DNA of 52,190 nt from an uncultured Syntrophobacterales bacterium (GTDB lineage Bacteria > Desulfobacterota > Syntrophia > Syntrophales > UBA5619), in contig CAIYSL010000121.1 in assembly GCA_903928915.1 (NCBI GenBank), positions 1 through 52,190 of the forward strand. The letters are read 5' to 3'. Under the pieces are notes generated by a model. The model saw only the letters and a program-made list of their open reading frames with translations. It did no database searches and was not told where the DNA came from. The position numbers and the translations under genes were made by a program. Within the stretch, counting starts at the first letter, position 1. Every line of letters starts with the position of its first letter. Shown in pieces: positions 40,999 to 49,958 of this stretch.

Positions 40999-41212
40999 AG
41001 AGGCGCTGGAAAAATTGGAAGAGATCGTCAAGCGGATGGAGGCGGGGGAGATGACTCTCGAGGAATCCCTCAAGGCCTTCGAGGAGGGGATCAAGCTCTC
41101 CCGGCTCTGCGCGAAGAAGCTCGACGAGGCCGACCGCCGCGTCGAGCTTCTCCTCAGGCAGGAGGGCGAGTTGGTCACGAAGCCCTTTGCGGAGGAAGAA
41201 CGTGAACCGTGA
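40979..41212 (+). CDS. xseB: Exodeoxyribonuclease VII small subunit
   Basis: 77 residues, the usual size. FEEALEKLEEIVKRMEAGEM then LEESLKAFEEGIKLSRLCAKKL is the two-helix XseB signature. Several copies coat the coiled coil of XseA. Translation is coupled at both ends: the start is inside xseA and the stop lies inside ispA. Confidence 0.95.
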   Translation: MAKEKFEEALEKLEEIVKRMEAGEMTLEESLKAFEEGIKLSRLCAKKLDEADRRVELLLRQEGELVTKPFAEEEREP

Positions 41213-42110
41213 CGACGGGCGCGGCCTGAAGGAATACCTCGCGGAGCGGAAAACGGTGATCGATCGGGCGCTCGCCGGTTATCTCCCCGGCGAGGAGAGC
41301 CATCCGCCGATTCTCTTCCAGGCAGCGCGGTACAGCGTCATGGCAGGGGGAAAGCGGCTCCGGCCGATCCTCTGCCTGGCCGCAGCGGAGGCGGTGGGAG
41401 CGCCCTGCGGCCCGATCCTGCCCGTGGCCTGCGCGATCGAACTCATCCACACCTACTCGCTCATCCACGACGACCTCCCGGCGATGGACGACGACGATTA
41501 CCGCCGGGGGAGACCCACGTCGCACAAGGTCTTCGGGGAGGCAATCGCCATCCTTGCCGGCGACGCCCTCCTGACCGAGGCCTTCCGCCTGATGACCCGC
41601 CGGGACCTGATGCCCGGCATGCCGCCCGAACGCCTCCTCGAGGCCATCGGCGAAATCGCCGAGGCGGCGGGCTTCTTCGGGATGGTCGGCGGCCAGGTCC
41701 TCGACATCCGCTCGGAAGGGGAACAGGTCGACCTGGAAGCCCTCCAGGGGATCCACCGGCGAAAGACAGGGGCGATGCTCCGCGTCTCGCTCCGGGCAGG
41801 GGCGATCCTGGCCGGGGCCTCCCCCGAGCAGATCGATTCGCTTTCGAATTACGGCGAGCAGATCGGCCTCGCCTTCCAGATCGTCGACGACATCCTCAAC
41901 GTGGAGGGCGATCCGGCCCTCCTGGGGAAGGAGACGGGCAGCGATGCGGCCCGGGGGAAGGTTACCTTCCCGGCCCTGCTGGGCGTGGAGGCGTCACGCC
42001 TGCGGGTGCAGGCGCTCATCCGGGAGGCGCTGTACTCGCTCGCCTTTTTCGACGATCGCGCCGAGCCGCTCCGCCGGATCGCCCGGTACATCCCGGAGCG
42101 GAAATCATGA
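41202..42110 (+). CDS. ispA: (2E,6E)-farnesyl diphosphate synthase type polyprenyl synthase
   Basis: 302 residues. GGKRLRPILCLAAAE, the first Asp-rich motif IHDDLPAMDDDDYRRG and the second region FQIVDDILNVEGDP identify a short-chain trans-prenyl synthase. In the second motif the last Asp of DDxxD is Asn (DDILN). Substrate binding is still supported by the first two Asps. GTG at 41202 is taken as start because GGAGG lies seven bases upstream; the gene overlaps xseB by 11 bases. Supplies C10-C20 diphosphates for quinone and other isoprenoids. Confidence 0.92.
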   Translation: MNRDDGRGLKEYLAERKTVIDRALAGYLPGEESHPPILFQAARYSVMAGGKRLRPILCLAAAEAVGAPCGPILPVACAIELIHTYSLIHDDLPAMDDDDYRRGRPTSHKVFGEAIAILAGDALLTEAFRLMTRRDLMPGMPPERLLEAIGEIAEAAGFFGMVGGQVLDIRSEGEQVDLEALQGIHRRKTGAMLRVSLRAGAILAGASPEQIDSLSNYGEQIGLAFQIVDDILNVEGDPALLGKETGSDAARGKVTFPALLGVEASRLRVQALIREALYSLAFFDDRAEPLRRIARYIPERKS

Positions 42111-42308
42111 TCTGCCGATGTCCCTGTACGACAGACCGGGAGCGGTTCGGCCGGGCGGCGCTCCCCTCTCCCGGCCGACCTTGCCGGGGCATTGATAATC
42201 AGCTTGAATTGCACGTAAAATTCGCGTATATGCGCATCTCGGGAGGGGGCGGCCCCGCAACGGCAGACGGCCGGCCTCGACATGCGGACAGGGACAAACG
42301 GAATACCG

Positions 42309-44246
42309 ATGACCGACAGTAAACAGCAGCGCATCCTGGCACGGGTCAATTTCCCCAAGGACATCCGGCAGCTCACCCTGACAGAGCTCCAGGAACTGGC
42401 GGAGGAGATCCGGGAGCTGATGATCGAAACCGTCTCCCGGAAGGGGGGGCATCTGGCCTCTTCGCTGGGAACGGTGGAGCTGACCCTGGCCCTCCACTAC
42501 GTATTCGACACCCCCCGGGACCGCCTGGTCTGGGACGTGGGACATCAGGCCTACGCCCATAAGATCATCACCGGCCGGAAGGAGCGGTTCGCAACCCTCC
42601 GCCAGAAGGGGGGGATCAGCGGGTTCCCAAAGCGGGAGGAGAGCCCCTACGACGTCTTCGACGTGGGCCACAGCGGGACATCCATATCGGCGGCCGCGGG
42701 GATGGCCGAGGCGCGCTGCCTGAAGGGCGAGGACTTCCGGATCATCGCCGTCATCGGCGACGGGTCGATGTCCGCCGGGATGGCCTTCGAAGGGCTCAAC
42801 TGGGCCGGCGACCGCAAGAAGAACCTGATCATCATCCTCAACGACAACGAGATGTGCATCTCCCCGAACGTGGGCGCCCTCTCCTCGTACCTCAACCGGA
42901 TCATGACCGGCCAGACCGTGACCAGGATCAAGAGCGAGGTCAAGACCTTCCTGAAATCGGTCCCGGGTATCGGCGAGCAGATGCTCAAGTTCTCCCGCCA
43001 GGTGGAGGAGTCGCTCAAGACCTTCTTCGTCCCCGGCGCGATCTTCGAGGAGCTGGGGTACACCTACGTGGGCCCCCTGGAAGGCCACCGCCTCGACTAC
43101 CTGATCAAGACCCTGGAAAACGTCCGCCAGTTGACCGGCCCCGTCCTCGTCCACGTGGTGACGCAGAAGGGAAAGGGCTACAAGTACGCCGAAGACGACC
43201 CCTCCCGGTTCCACGGCATCCCCCCCTTCGACATCGACACCGGGGAACCGGTCGCCGCCGGATCGGCGCCGCCGGCCCCCTCCTACACCTCCGTGTTCGG
43301 CCGGACGATCGTGTCCCTGGCCCGAGAGGATAAGCGGGTCGTAGCGATCACGGCGGCGATGGCAGAAGGCACGGGGCTTGACCGGTTCGCGGCCGAATTC
43401 CCGGGGCGGTTCTACGATGTGGGTATGGCCGAGCAGCACGGGGTGACCTTCGCGGCAGGGCTGGCCACCCAGGGGCTGGTCCCCGTCGTGGCGATCTATT
43501 CCACCTTCATGCAGCGGGCCTACGACCAGATCATCCACGATGTGTGTCTGCAGAAGCTGCCGGTGGTCCTGGCGATGGACCGGGGAGGGTTCGTCGGCGC
43601 CGACGGCCCGACCCACCACGGCCTGTTCGACTTCGCCTTTCTGAGGACCGTTCCGAACATCATCGTCATGGCGCCGAAGGATGAAAACGAACTCCAGCAC
43701 ATGCTGAAGGCCGCCGTAACCTGCGGCCGCCCGGTTGCGCTGCGCTATCCCCGGGGGAAAGGGGTCGGGGCGACGCTCGACGCGGAGCCTCGCGCCCTAC
43801 CGATCGGGAAAGGCGAGGTCCTGCGCGATTCACCGGACGCCCTGCTCGCCGTCGTCGCCATCGGCGCCTGCGTCTACCCCGCCCTTGCCGCCGCCGATCT
43901 GCTGCAGGCCGAGGGGGTTTCCATCCGGGTGATCAACGCCCGGTTCGTCAAGCCCCTGGACGCGGCGCTGATCTGCGCTACGGCGGCCAAGTTCCGGCGG
44001 GTGATCACCGTCGAGGAGAACACCCTGATGGGCGGTTTCGGGAGCGCCGTTCTCGAGCTCCTCGCGGAGCGCGGGCTGGACGGCGTCGCCGTCCGGCGTC
44101 TCGGCATTCCGGACGAGTTCGCCCAGCACGCAACCCAGAAGGAACTCCGGCGCCTTTACGGAATCGATGCGGAGGGGATCGCCGCCGCGGTACGGGAGAT
44201 GCTGGCTGATGAAAAGCCCCAAGCGACCCAAAATCCGCCTGGATGA
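42309..44246 (+). CDS. dxs: 1-deoxy-D-xylulose-5-phosphate synthase
   Basis: 645 residues. Thiamine diphosphate motif GDGSMSAGMAFEGLNWAG with NDNEM, the early GGHLASSLG and VWDVGHQAYAHK segments, the catalytic region DVGMAEQHGVTFAAG, and ADGPTHHGLFD. First enzyme of the non-mevalonate isoprenoid route, condensing pyruvate with glyceraldehyde 3-phosphate. ATG 42309 fits the family; 42282 is in frame but lacks a ribosome site. Its end overlaps tlyA by 38 bases. Together with ispA and ispH it groups isoprenoid supply in one locus. Confidence 0.95.
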   Translation: MTDSKQQRILARVNFPKDIRQLTLTELQELAEEIRELMIETVSRKGGHLASSLGTVELTLALHYVFDTPRDRLVWDVGHQAYAHKIITGRKERFATLRQKGGISGFPKREESPYDVFDVGHSGTSISAAAGMAEARCLKGEDFRIIAVIGDGSMSAGMAFEGLNWAGDRKKNLIIILNDNEMCISPNVGALSSYLNRIMTGQTVTRIKSEVKTFLKSVPGIGEQMLKFSRQVEESLKTFFVPGAIFEELGYTYVGPLEGHRLDYLIKTLENVRQLTGPVLVHVVTQKGKGYKYAEDDPSRFHGIPPFDIDTGEPVAAGSAPPAPSYTSVFGRTIVSLAREDKRVVAITAAMAEGTGLDRFAAEFPGRFYDVGMAEQHGVTFAAGLATQGLVPVVAIYSTFMQRAYDQIIHDVCLQKLPVVLAMDRGGFVGADGPTHHGLFDFAFLRTVPNIIVMAPKDENELQHMLKAAVTCGRPVALRYPRGKGVGATLDAEPRALPIGKGEVLRDSPDALLAVVAIGACVYPALAAADLLQAEGVSIRVINARFVKPLDAALICATAAKFRRVITVEENTLMGGFGSAVLELLAERGLDGVAVRRLGIPDEFAQHATQKELRRLYGIDAEGIAAAVREMLADEKPQATQNPPG

Positions 44247-44967
44247 CCTCCTCGTCGAGCGGGGGCTGGCCGGGGACCGCCGCCAGGCGCAGGCGCTGAT
44301 CCTTTCGGGGGCGATCCTCGTCGACGAGCGGCCGGCCGCGTCGGCGGGAACCCTGACCCCTGCCGACGCCCAACTCCGGGTCCGGGGCGAGTCAAGCCCC
44401 TACGTGAGCCGGGGCGGCATCAAACTCCGGGGGGCCCTCGACAGCTTCGGCATTTCCGTCGCCGGACTGACCGCCCTCGACGTGGGGGCCTCGACCGGCG
44501 GGTTTACCGATTGTCTCCTCCAAGCCGGGGCGGCAAAGGTCTACGCTGTCGATGTGGCCTACGGACAGCTCGCCTGGAAACTCCGGGAGGACCCGCGGGT
44601 CGTCGCGATCGAACGAACCAACATCCGTACCTACGGCGGGGACCGGATCAGCGACGGGATCGATATCGCCGTGATCGACGTCTCGTTCATCTCGCTCAGA
44701 CTCGTCCTGGCGCCCGTCCTGAAGCTGCTCACGACCGGTGGGCTGATCGTCGCCCTCGTGAAACCGCAGTTCGAGGCGGGTAAGGGGGAGGTCGACGACC
44801 GCGGCGTCGTGCGCGACCCGGAGCTCCACCGCCGTGTCCTGGCGGAGGTCGAGGCGTACGGCCGGGACCTGGGGATGACGTTCCTGGGTCAATGCGATTC
44901 GCCGCTCGAGGGACCGGCGGGCAATAAGGAGTTCTTCCTCTGTTTCAAGAAACCGCCGGCCGGATAG
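44209..44967 (+). CDS. tlyA: TlyA-family rRNA 2'-O-methyltransferase
   Basis: 252 residues. An N-terminal S4 RNA-binding domain (IRLDDLLVERGLAGDRRQAQ, ILVDERPA) is joined to an RrmJ/FtsJ methyltransferase with SAM motif ALDVGASTGGFTDCLLQAGA, IDVSFISLRLVL and KPQFEAGKGE. Methylates ribosomal RNA cytidine ribose in characterised members; often labelled haemolysin A, for which the sequence gives no support. GGGAG precedes the ATG, within the end of dxs. Confidence 0.92.
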   Translation: MKSPKRPKIRLDDLLVERGLAGDRRQAQALILSGAILVDERPAASAGTLTPADAQLRVRGESSPYVSRGGIKLRGALDSFGISVAGLTALDVGASTGGFTDCLLQAGAAKVYAVDVAYGQLAWKLREDPRVVAIERTNIRTYGGDRISDGIDIAVIDVSFISLRLVLAPVLKLLTTGGLIVALVKPQFEAGKGEVDDRGVVRDPELHRRVLAEVEAYGRDLGMTFLGQCDSPLEGPAGNKEFFLCFKKPPAG

Positions 44968-45160
44968 GGTGCAGGCCGGCGCAGCTTCGTTTCTGTCATG
45001 AACTTCGCGTTGCTCCGCGCATCCTTCGGATTCCGGGTTTGACCCGCGATCCGGCCCCGGTTCGACGATGCTGGCTACCGCCACGGTTTTCACCGGGGTG
45101 ACACGCCGGCATGACGACGAGACGGGATTCTGTGCACCGCACGCGGAAGGGAAGAGAGTC
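44968..45160. other. Gap between tlyA and ispH
   Basis: 193 bases without a gene. It holds repeat-like GC-rich sequence between about 44996 and 45115 (fragments such as TTCCGGGTTTGACCCGCGATCC and CACCGGGGTGACACGCCGGCATGAC) that resembles dispersed intergenic elements; similarity to the pair at 2167-2225 is only general. No clear promoter or terminator. Confidence 0.4.
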
Positions 45161-46906
45161 ATGGGAGTGAAACTGGCCAAGACCGCCGGGGTGTGCATGG
45201 GGGTGAAGCGCGCCGTGGACATGGTCATCGAGATGGCCCGCCACAAGGGGACGGAGACGATCTATACCTACGGCCCCCTCATCCACAACCCCCAGACGGT
45301 CGAGCTTCTCCGGAAGCGGGGGGTCGTCCCGATCGGGGGGATCGAAGGAACCGACTGCGCCCCTGCCGGCGCCGCCATAGTGATCCGCGCCCACGGCGTC
45401 TCTCCTGCGGAACGGAAAAGGATCAAAGCAAAGGGATTCCGCATCATCGACGCCACCTGCCCCAAAGTTGCCCATGTGCAGGCGATCATCCGGAAGCATG
45501 CCTCCGCGGGATATACGGTCCTGATCGCCGGGGACCGCGAGCACCCCGAAGTGAACGGCCTGCTGGGGTTCGCGGGCGCCTCGGGGATCGTCATCGGGTC
45601 CACCGCGGAGGTGGCGAACCTGCCCGACCTCCCGAAGGTGTGCGTGGTCGCCCAGACGACGCAGAGCCTGGAGGAGTATGCAGCCATCGTCGGCCGCGTC
45701 CGGGAACGGTTTCCTGCGGCGGTCGTGTTCGACACGATCTGCGATTCCACCGAGAAGCGCCAGACCGAGATCAAGGAGCTGGCGGCCGAAACCGACGCCG
45801 TCTTCATCGTCGGCGGCCGGAATAGCGCCAACACCAGGCGTCTCGCCGAGCTGGCAAAACTCCAGGGGAAACCCGCCTTCCACATCGAAACCGCGGCGGA
45901 ACTCGATGGGATCGACATCGAGCCGTACCGCCGCATCGGCGTCTCCGCCGGCGCCTCGACCCCCAACTGGATCATCGATCAGGTGGTCGATTCCCTGACC
46001 GCCCGGGAGGGAAAGCGGGAGGAATTCATCCGCGTGCTCTTCAGGATGTGGGTCTTCGCCGTCCGGACGGACATCTACTCCGCCGCGGGCGCCGGCTGTC
46101 TCTCCGTTGCCGCCATGCTTCTCCAGGGGCTGCCGGTGCGGCCGCTGCACATCCTGACCGCCTCCCTGTACGTATACGCCATGCACATCCTCAACCGGTT
46201 CATCAACCGGAAGGCGAGCAGCATCAGCTCCTTCCGGGAGGAGTCGTACCTTCTCCACGAGAAGGTCTACGTATCGCTGGCGGTCCTCTCCACGGTCGTC
46301 GCACTCGGTGCCGCGTTCATCGCCGGACCGGCGCCCTTCATCCTGCTGTTCCTCATCTCGCTGTTCGGGATCCTGTACAACACCCGCCTCCTGCCGGGTC
46401 GGTGGCGGTTTCAAAGTCTGAAGGACATCCCCGGTTCGAAGAACATCACCGTCGCCATCGCCTGGGCGGCGGTGACGGCTCTCCTGCCGTGGATAGAAAC
46501 AGGGCGCGAGATTACGGGGGGTCTGCTGGTCTCCTTCGTCTTCGTTGCCGGCATCGTGTTCATCCGGTCGGCACTCTCGGACATCCTCGACATCCAGAGC
46601 GACCGGCTGTTCGGACGGGAGACGATCCCCGTTCTCATCGGCGAGGGGCGGACCCTGACCCTTCTCCAGGCGGTCTCCGCACTCCTGTTCCTGCTGCTGG
46701 TCGCCGCCGCTCCGGCCGGGTGGACCTCTTCCCTCAGTTTTGTGCTGTTAACCTCGGTATTTTATATATGGATTTGTTTCAAACTTTATGATAGAAGGTC
46801 CGGGTTTTCCGGAGTGGTCCTGGAAGGACTGTTGGAAAGCAGCTACATCGTCGCCGGTCTGAGCGCCGCGCTGTGGCGGATGATGGTCCACGGCGCGATC
46901 GCCTGA
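45161..46906 (+). CDS. ispH: Fusion: IspH (HMBPP reductase) + UbiA-like prenyltransferase
   Basis: 581 residues in one frame. Residues 1-280 are IspH: the three cluster cysteines C12 (GVCMGVKRAV), C100 (DATCPKV) and C194 (DTICDSTEKRQ), plus VVAQTT and GASTPNWIID. Residues 295-581 are a polytopic UbiA-like domain with the second motif intact (SDILDIQSDRLFG, D474, D477, D481). The first UbiA motif NDxxDxxxD reads N345-R-F-I-N-R-K-A-S, losing every Asp. A separate IspH is normally about 280 residues, so this is a real fusion. GGAAGGGAAGAG precedes the ATG. The UbiA part may be inactive, altered or a membrane anchor. Confidence 0.88.
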   Translation: MGVKLAKTAGVCMGVKRAVDMVIEMARHKGTETIYTYGPLIHNPQTVELLRKRGVVPIGGIEGTDCAPAGAAIVIRAHGVSPAERKRIKAKGFRIIDATCPKVAHVQAIIRKHASAGYTVLIAGDREHPEVNGLLGFAGASGIVIGSTAEVANLPDLPKVCVVAQTTQSLEEYAAIVGRVRERFPAAVVFDTICDSTEKRQTEIKELAAETDAVFIVGGRNSANTRRLAELAKLQGKPAFHIETAAELDGIDIEPYRRIGVSAGASTPNWIIDQVVDSLTAREGKREEFIRVLFRMWVFAVRTDIYSAAGAGCLSVAAMLLQGLPVRPLHILTASLYVYAMHILNRFINRKASSISSFREESYLLHEKVYVSLAVLSTVVALGAAFIAGPAPFILLFLISLFGILYNTRLLPGRWRFQSLKDIPGSKNITVAIAWAAVTALLPWIETGREITGGLLVSFVFVAGIVFIRSALSDILDIQSDRLFGRETIPVLIGEGRTLTLLQAVSALLFLLLVAAAPAGWTSSLSFVLLTSVFYIWICFKLYDRRSGFSGVVLEGLLESSYIVAGLSAALWRMMVHGAIA

Positions 46907-46921
46907 ACCGAAGGGGCAGCA

Positions 46922-47509
46922 ATGACGAACGGAACGAGAGCGGGAATCGCCGCAATCCTGCTGATGTGGCTCATGGGTTGCGGGGGGCTCCGCTATTCCC
47001 AAGTCGCACCGGAAGCGAAGGATTTCCATCCCCAACGGATTGCCGTCCTTCCCGCCGATACGACGGCGTTTCCCGAGGCGAAGGGCAGCATCGATCGCAT
47101 GTTCGCCGAAGTCCTGGCCGATCGCCAGTGGTTCGCCCGCGTCACCGGGGGGGAAGAGATCGGACGCCGCATGGCGAACGAAGCGGAACTGCGGCAAGCC
47201 ATCACCGAATACCTGGCCAAGCTCCGCAACGTCAGTTACTCCGATGCGAGCCTGAGCGCCAGGATCGGCTCCCTGACCGGGAGCGACGCCTTGGTGCTGG
47301 TCCGGGTCGATTACTGGAACTACACGACGGAAGACGATACGAAGGTGGGCAAGGTGGGCCTCAGCGTCACCCTGATCGAGGCGGCGACCGGCAAGACGAT
47401 CTGGCGCGCGGGCCATAACCGGGCAAGCGACTATGTGCTCATCAAACCGGACCTCCCCGATGTAGCGAGAAGTCTGATCCGGGAGATGGTCCGTCATATG
47501 CCGCATTGA
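46922..47509 (+). CDS. Outer-membrane-type lipoprotein of unknown function
   Basis: 195 residues. Signal peptide with lipobox LMGC, Cys at about residue 20, then PQRIAVLPADTTAFPEA, a GSLTGSDALVLVRVDYW strand and SVTLIEAATGKTIWRAG. The IAVLP...GADALV...TGK-W pattern resembles the LpoB/CsgG-like or GNA1162-like lipoprotein fold, judged by eye. It follows the IspH fusion by 15 bases and may be cotranscribed. Function not assigned. Confidence 0.72.
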   Translation: MTNGTRAGIAAILLMWLMGCGGLRYSQVAPEAKDFHPQRIAVLPADTTAFPEAKGSIDRMFAEVLADRQWFARVTGGEEIGRRMANEAELRQAITEYLAKLRNVSYSDASLSARIGSLTGSDALVLVRVDYWNYTTEDDTKVGKVGLSVTLIEAATGKTIWRAGHNRASDYVLIKPDLPDVARSLIREMVRHMPH

Positions 47510-47551
47510 GGGCCGGCGGAAGGCGGCTCGGAGTATCGAAGGGGGAATGGG

Positions 47552-47773
47552 ATGAAAGAACTGGTGCAAAAAGCGCTTGAGAAGATCAGGCCTAATCTCC
47601 AGGCCGACGGGGGAGATGTGGAACTGATTGACGTGGGAGAAGACGGGGTGGTAAAGGTGAAGCTCACGGGGGCTTGCCACGGCTGTCCGATGGCCCAGAT
47701 GACGCTCAAGAACGGGATAGAAAAGCTCTTGAAGCAGGAGATTCCTGCGGTAAAATCCGTTGTTTCCGGTTAA
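47552..47773 (+). CDS. NifU C-terminal domain (Nfu-type) Fe-S carrier
   Basis: 73 residues consisting only of the NifU C-terminal domain: RPNLQADGGDVELIDV and GACHGCPMAQMTLKNGIE, with the CHGC pair that binds a 4Fe-4S cluster at a dimer interface. Free-standing small Nfu proteins deliver clusters to client enzymes. GGGGGAATGGG lies before the ATG. A ferredoxin gene follows 56 bases later. Confidence 0.9.
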   Translation: MKELVQKALEKIRPNLQADGGDVELIDVGEDGVVKVKLTGACHGCPMAQMTLKNGIEKLLKQEIPAVKSVVSG

Positions 47774-47829
47774 GATGGCCGGTTCGGACGAACCGGTCGG
47801 GAAAATAAAAAAGCAAGGAGAAGAATGAT

Positions 47830-48009
47830 ATGGCGTATACGATTACCGATGAATGCATTGCATGCGGATCCTGTCAGGATGAATGCCCCGTAGAGGCGAT
47901 AAACGAGGGAGAGGATAAATACACCATCGATCCCAAGCTGTGCACGGACTGTGGAACCTGCGCCGAGCAGTGCCCGGTTGAGGCGATCAAGCCCGGCGAA
48001 GAGAAGTAG
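47830..48009 (+). CDS. 2[4Fe-4S] ferredoxin
   Basis: 59 residues, below common gene-calling cut-offs. Two classic cluster motifs: CIACGSCQDECP (residues 9-20) and CTDCGTCAEQCP (38-49), each followed by VEAI, as in clostridial-type ferredoxins. AAGGAGAAG precedes the ATG. A low-potential carrier of this kind could serve the AOR and other ferredoxin-linked enzymes of the cell. It ends just before a terminator. Confidence 0.93.
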   Translation: MAYTITDECIACGSCQDECPVEAINEGEDKYTIDPKLCTDCGTCAEQCPVEAIKPGEEK

Positions 48010-48034
48010 GCCGAAACGAGTATCCGACAGGAAA

Positions 48035-48081
48035 AGGGGAATGCCGCGCCGGAGACGGACCGCGGCCTTCCCCTCTGTTTT
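48035..48081 (+). terminator. Rho-independent terminator after the ferredoxin
   Basis: AGGGGAA-T-GCCGC (48035-48047) pairs with GCGGC-C-TTCCCCT (48062-48074), one mismatch, followed by CTGTTTTAT. It closes the operon that ends with the ferredoxin. Confidence 0.75.
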
Positions 48082-48156
48082 ATGGTGGTTGTGGACTCGA
48101 AAGGATTCTACCGGGACTCAGGATCTTTTTCCGACCTTGCTCATCCTCGTTACGCC

Positions 48157-48201
48157 GCCGGAAGACCAACTCGCGCTTCGCGCTCAGACATGCTTTCCGG
48201 C
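48157..48201. repeat. Intergenic hairpin of REP-like type
   Basis: GCCGGAA (48157-48163) and TTCCGGC (48195-48201) bracket an inner CGCGCTTCGCG stem-loop. The arms have the same sequences as the first hairpin at 2167-2184 in swapped order, which supports a dispersed element. It sits between the ferredoxin terminator and tmk in a 288-base gap with no other feature. Confidence 0.45.
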
Positions 48202-48297
48202 TGACGCTCCACTGCGGTGGCAGGGTGCCCGGAAAAATCTTCAAATCGTCCCGGTGAGATCCTTCCGAGGCATGGTTTCTTGGTAAGAAGGCGCAAC

Positions 48298-48966
48298 ATG
48301 GGGCGGTTCATCACCTTTGAGGGGAGCGAGGGCTCCGGCAAGAGCACCCAGATCGGGCTTGCAGAGGACTGGCTGAAACGGCGCGGCCTTGCGGTCATCG
48401 CGACCGCCGAGCCGGGCGGAACGCCGCTCGGCCGAAAGATCCGTGAAATTCTCCTGAACCGGGGCGCTTCCCCGATCGGCGCCGAAGCGGAGCTCCTCCT
48501 GTTTGCCGCCGCGCGGGCGCAGCACGTACGGGAAACGATCCTGCCCGCGCTCAGGGCAGGGCAGTGGGTCCTCTGCGACCGCTTTGCGGACGCGACGCTG
48601 GCCTACCAGGGGTCCGGCCGGGGGCTCGACGCGGCATTCATCGGCACCCTGAATGCCTTTTCCGCCGGTTCGCTCGTCCCGGACCTCACCCTGCTGTTCG
48701 ATCTTCCCGTGGAAGTCGGGCTGGTCCGGGCGAGGCAGCGGGCAGCCGGCAGGGGACCGGAGACGGCAGAAGACCGCTTCGAGCAGGAGGACAGCGAATT
48801 TCACCGGCGGGTCCGCGCGGGATACCTGGCGCTTGCCGCCGCGGAGACGGCCCGGTTCCGGATCATCGACGCAGCGGCGGACGTGGAAACGGTCCACGCT
48901 GCGGTCGGTCGCTGCCTGGAGGCGCTCGCCGGCCCCTCTCCCGCGGGAGGACGGAGGGCGCCATGA
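48298..48966 (+). CDS. tmk: Thymidylate kinase
   Basis: 222 residues. P-loop FITFEGSEGSGKSTQ, TAEPGGTPLG, the DR motif LCDRFADATLAYQGSGRGLD and the lid region ARQRAAGRGPETAEDRFE. Phosphorylates dTMP to dTDP. ATG 48298 is the family start with AGAAGG upstream. It overlaps holB as ATGA. Confidence 0.95.
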   Translation: MGRFITFEGSEGSGKSTQIGLAEDWLKRRGLAVIATAEPGGTPLGRKIREILLNRGASPIGAEAELLLFAAARAQHVRETILPALRAGQWVLCDRFADATLAYQGSGRGLDAAFIGTLNAFSAGSLVPDLTLLFDLPVEVGLVRARQRAAGRGPETAEDRFEQEDSEFHRRVRAGYLALAAAETARFRIIDAAADVETVHAAVGRCLEALAGPSPAGGRRAP

Positions 48967-49931
48967 CCTTCGAAGAGCTCTACGGGCAGGACCAGCCGCT
49001 GGCGGTCCTGAAAAACGCCATGGCGAACAACCGCATCGCCCACGCCTATCTCTTCTACGGGATGGAGGGGATCGGCAAGCGCACCGCGGCTGCGCTGTTC
49101 GCCCGGGCGGTGAACTGCGAGAGTGAATCCCCCCCCTGCACGACCTGCGCTTCCTGCCGGAAGGCGCTGCATCAGAACCACCCCGACATCGTGACGATCC
49201 GCGCCGAGGGACAGTTCATCAAGATCGGAGCGGTAAAGGAGCTCCAGGAACAGATGAAATTCAGGCCCCGGGAGGGGCGGCGACGGGTCTTCGTGATGCC
49301 CGAGGCGGACCGGATGAACGCGCCGGCGGCGAATGCGCTCCTGAAGACCCTGGAGGAACCCTCGGCAGGGAACATCCTGCTGCTGACGACCTCCCGTCCC
49401 CACGCCCTGCCGCTGACCATCCTGTCCCGGTGTCAGCATTTGCGCTTTACCCCCCTGCCGCGGGAAGAAGTGGCCCGGTATCTCCGGGAACGGGAGTCGC
49501 TCGACGACCAGACCGCGGCGGCCTTAGCGGCCTCGGCGGGAGGAAGCATCGGCCGCGCGCTGGCGATGCGGCGCGACGATTGGCTGGGGATGAGAAACGG
49601 GATCATCGAACATCTGTCCGGGGACGACCCGGCGGACCCCCTCCGGCGACTTGCCTTCGCCGGCCAGCTCGGGACGGAGCGCGAGGAGATCCTTGCGCGT
49701 CTCGAGATCCTGCGGACCTGCTACCGGGACGCCCTGGTGCTGAGGGAAACCGGGGATGCCGGGCGGCTGACCTTCCCGGACCGGACGACGCCCATCCGGA
49801 CGGTCGCCGAGCGCCTTTCGGGGGCCAACCTTCTCACCAACCTCGCCACGGTCGAGGCAGCCATGGAGGCGATCGACCAGAACGCCAATAAGGCGTTGAC
49901 TTTAGAGACTATGGCGATTAATCTCGCCTGA
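48963..49931 (+). CDS. holB: DNA polymerase III subunit delta'
   Basis: 322 residues. Clamp-loader AAA+ fold with a P-loop-like FYGMEGIGKRTAA, zinc module CTTCASCRKALHQNHPD, PEADRMNAPAANALLKTLEEPSAG and the SRC motif LTILSRCQHLRF. Start overlaps the tmk stop by four bases. Order tmk-holB-PSP1-metG is common in Desulfobacterota and supports the taxonomic reading. Confidence 0.93.
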   Translation: MTFEELYGQDQPLAVLKNAMANNRIAHAYLFYGMEGIGKRTAAALFARAVNCESESPPCTTCASCRKALHQNHPDIVTIRAEGQFIKIGAVKELQEQMKFRPREGRRRVFVMPEADRMNAPAANALLKTLEEPSAGNILLLTTSRPHALPLTILSRCQHLRFTPLPREEVARYLRERESLDDQTAAALAASAGGSIGRALAMRRDDWLGMRNGIIEHLSGDDPADPLRRLAFAGQLGTEREEILARLEILRTCYRDALVLRETGDAGRLTFPDRTTPIRTVAERLSGANLLTNLATVEAAMEAIDQNANKALTLETMAINLA

Positions 49932-49958
49932 ACGACAGGAGAAACGGGGTGAAATACC

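Noticed and set aside
42105-43700. 531-codon open frame on the minus strand
   Set aside because: Antisense shadow of dxs; no recognisable domain.
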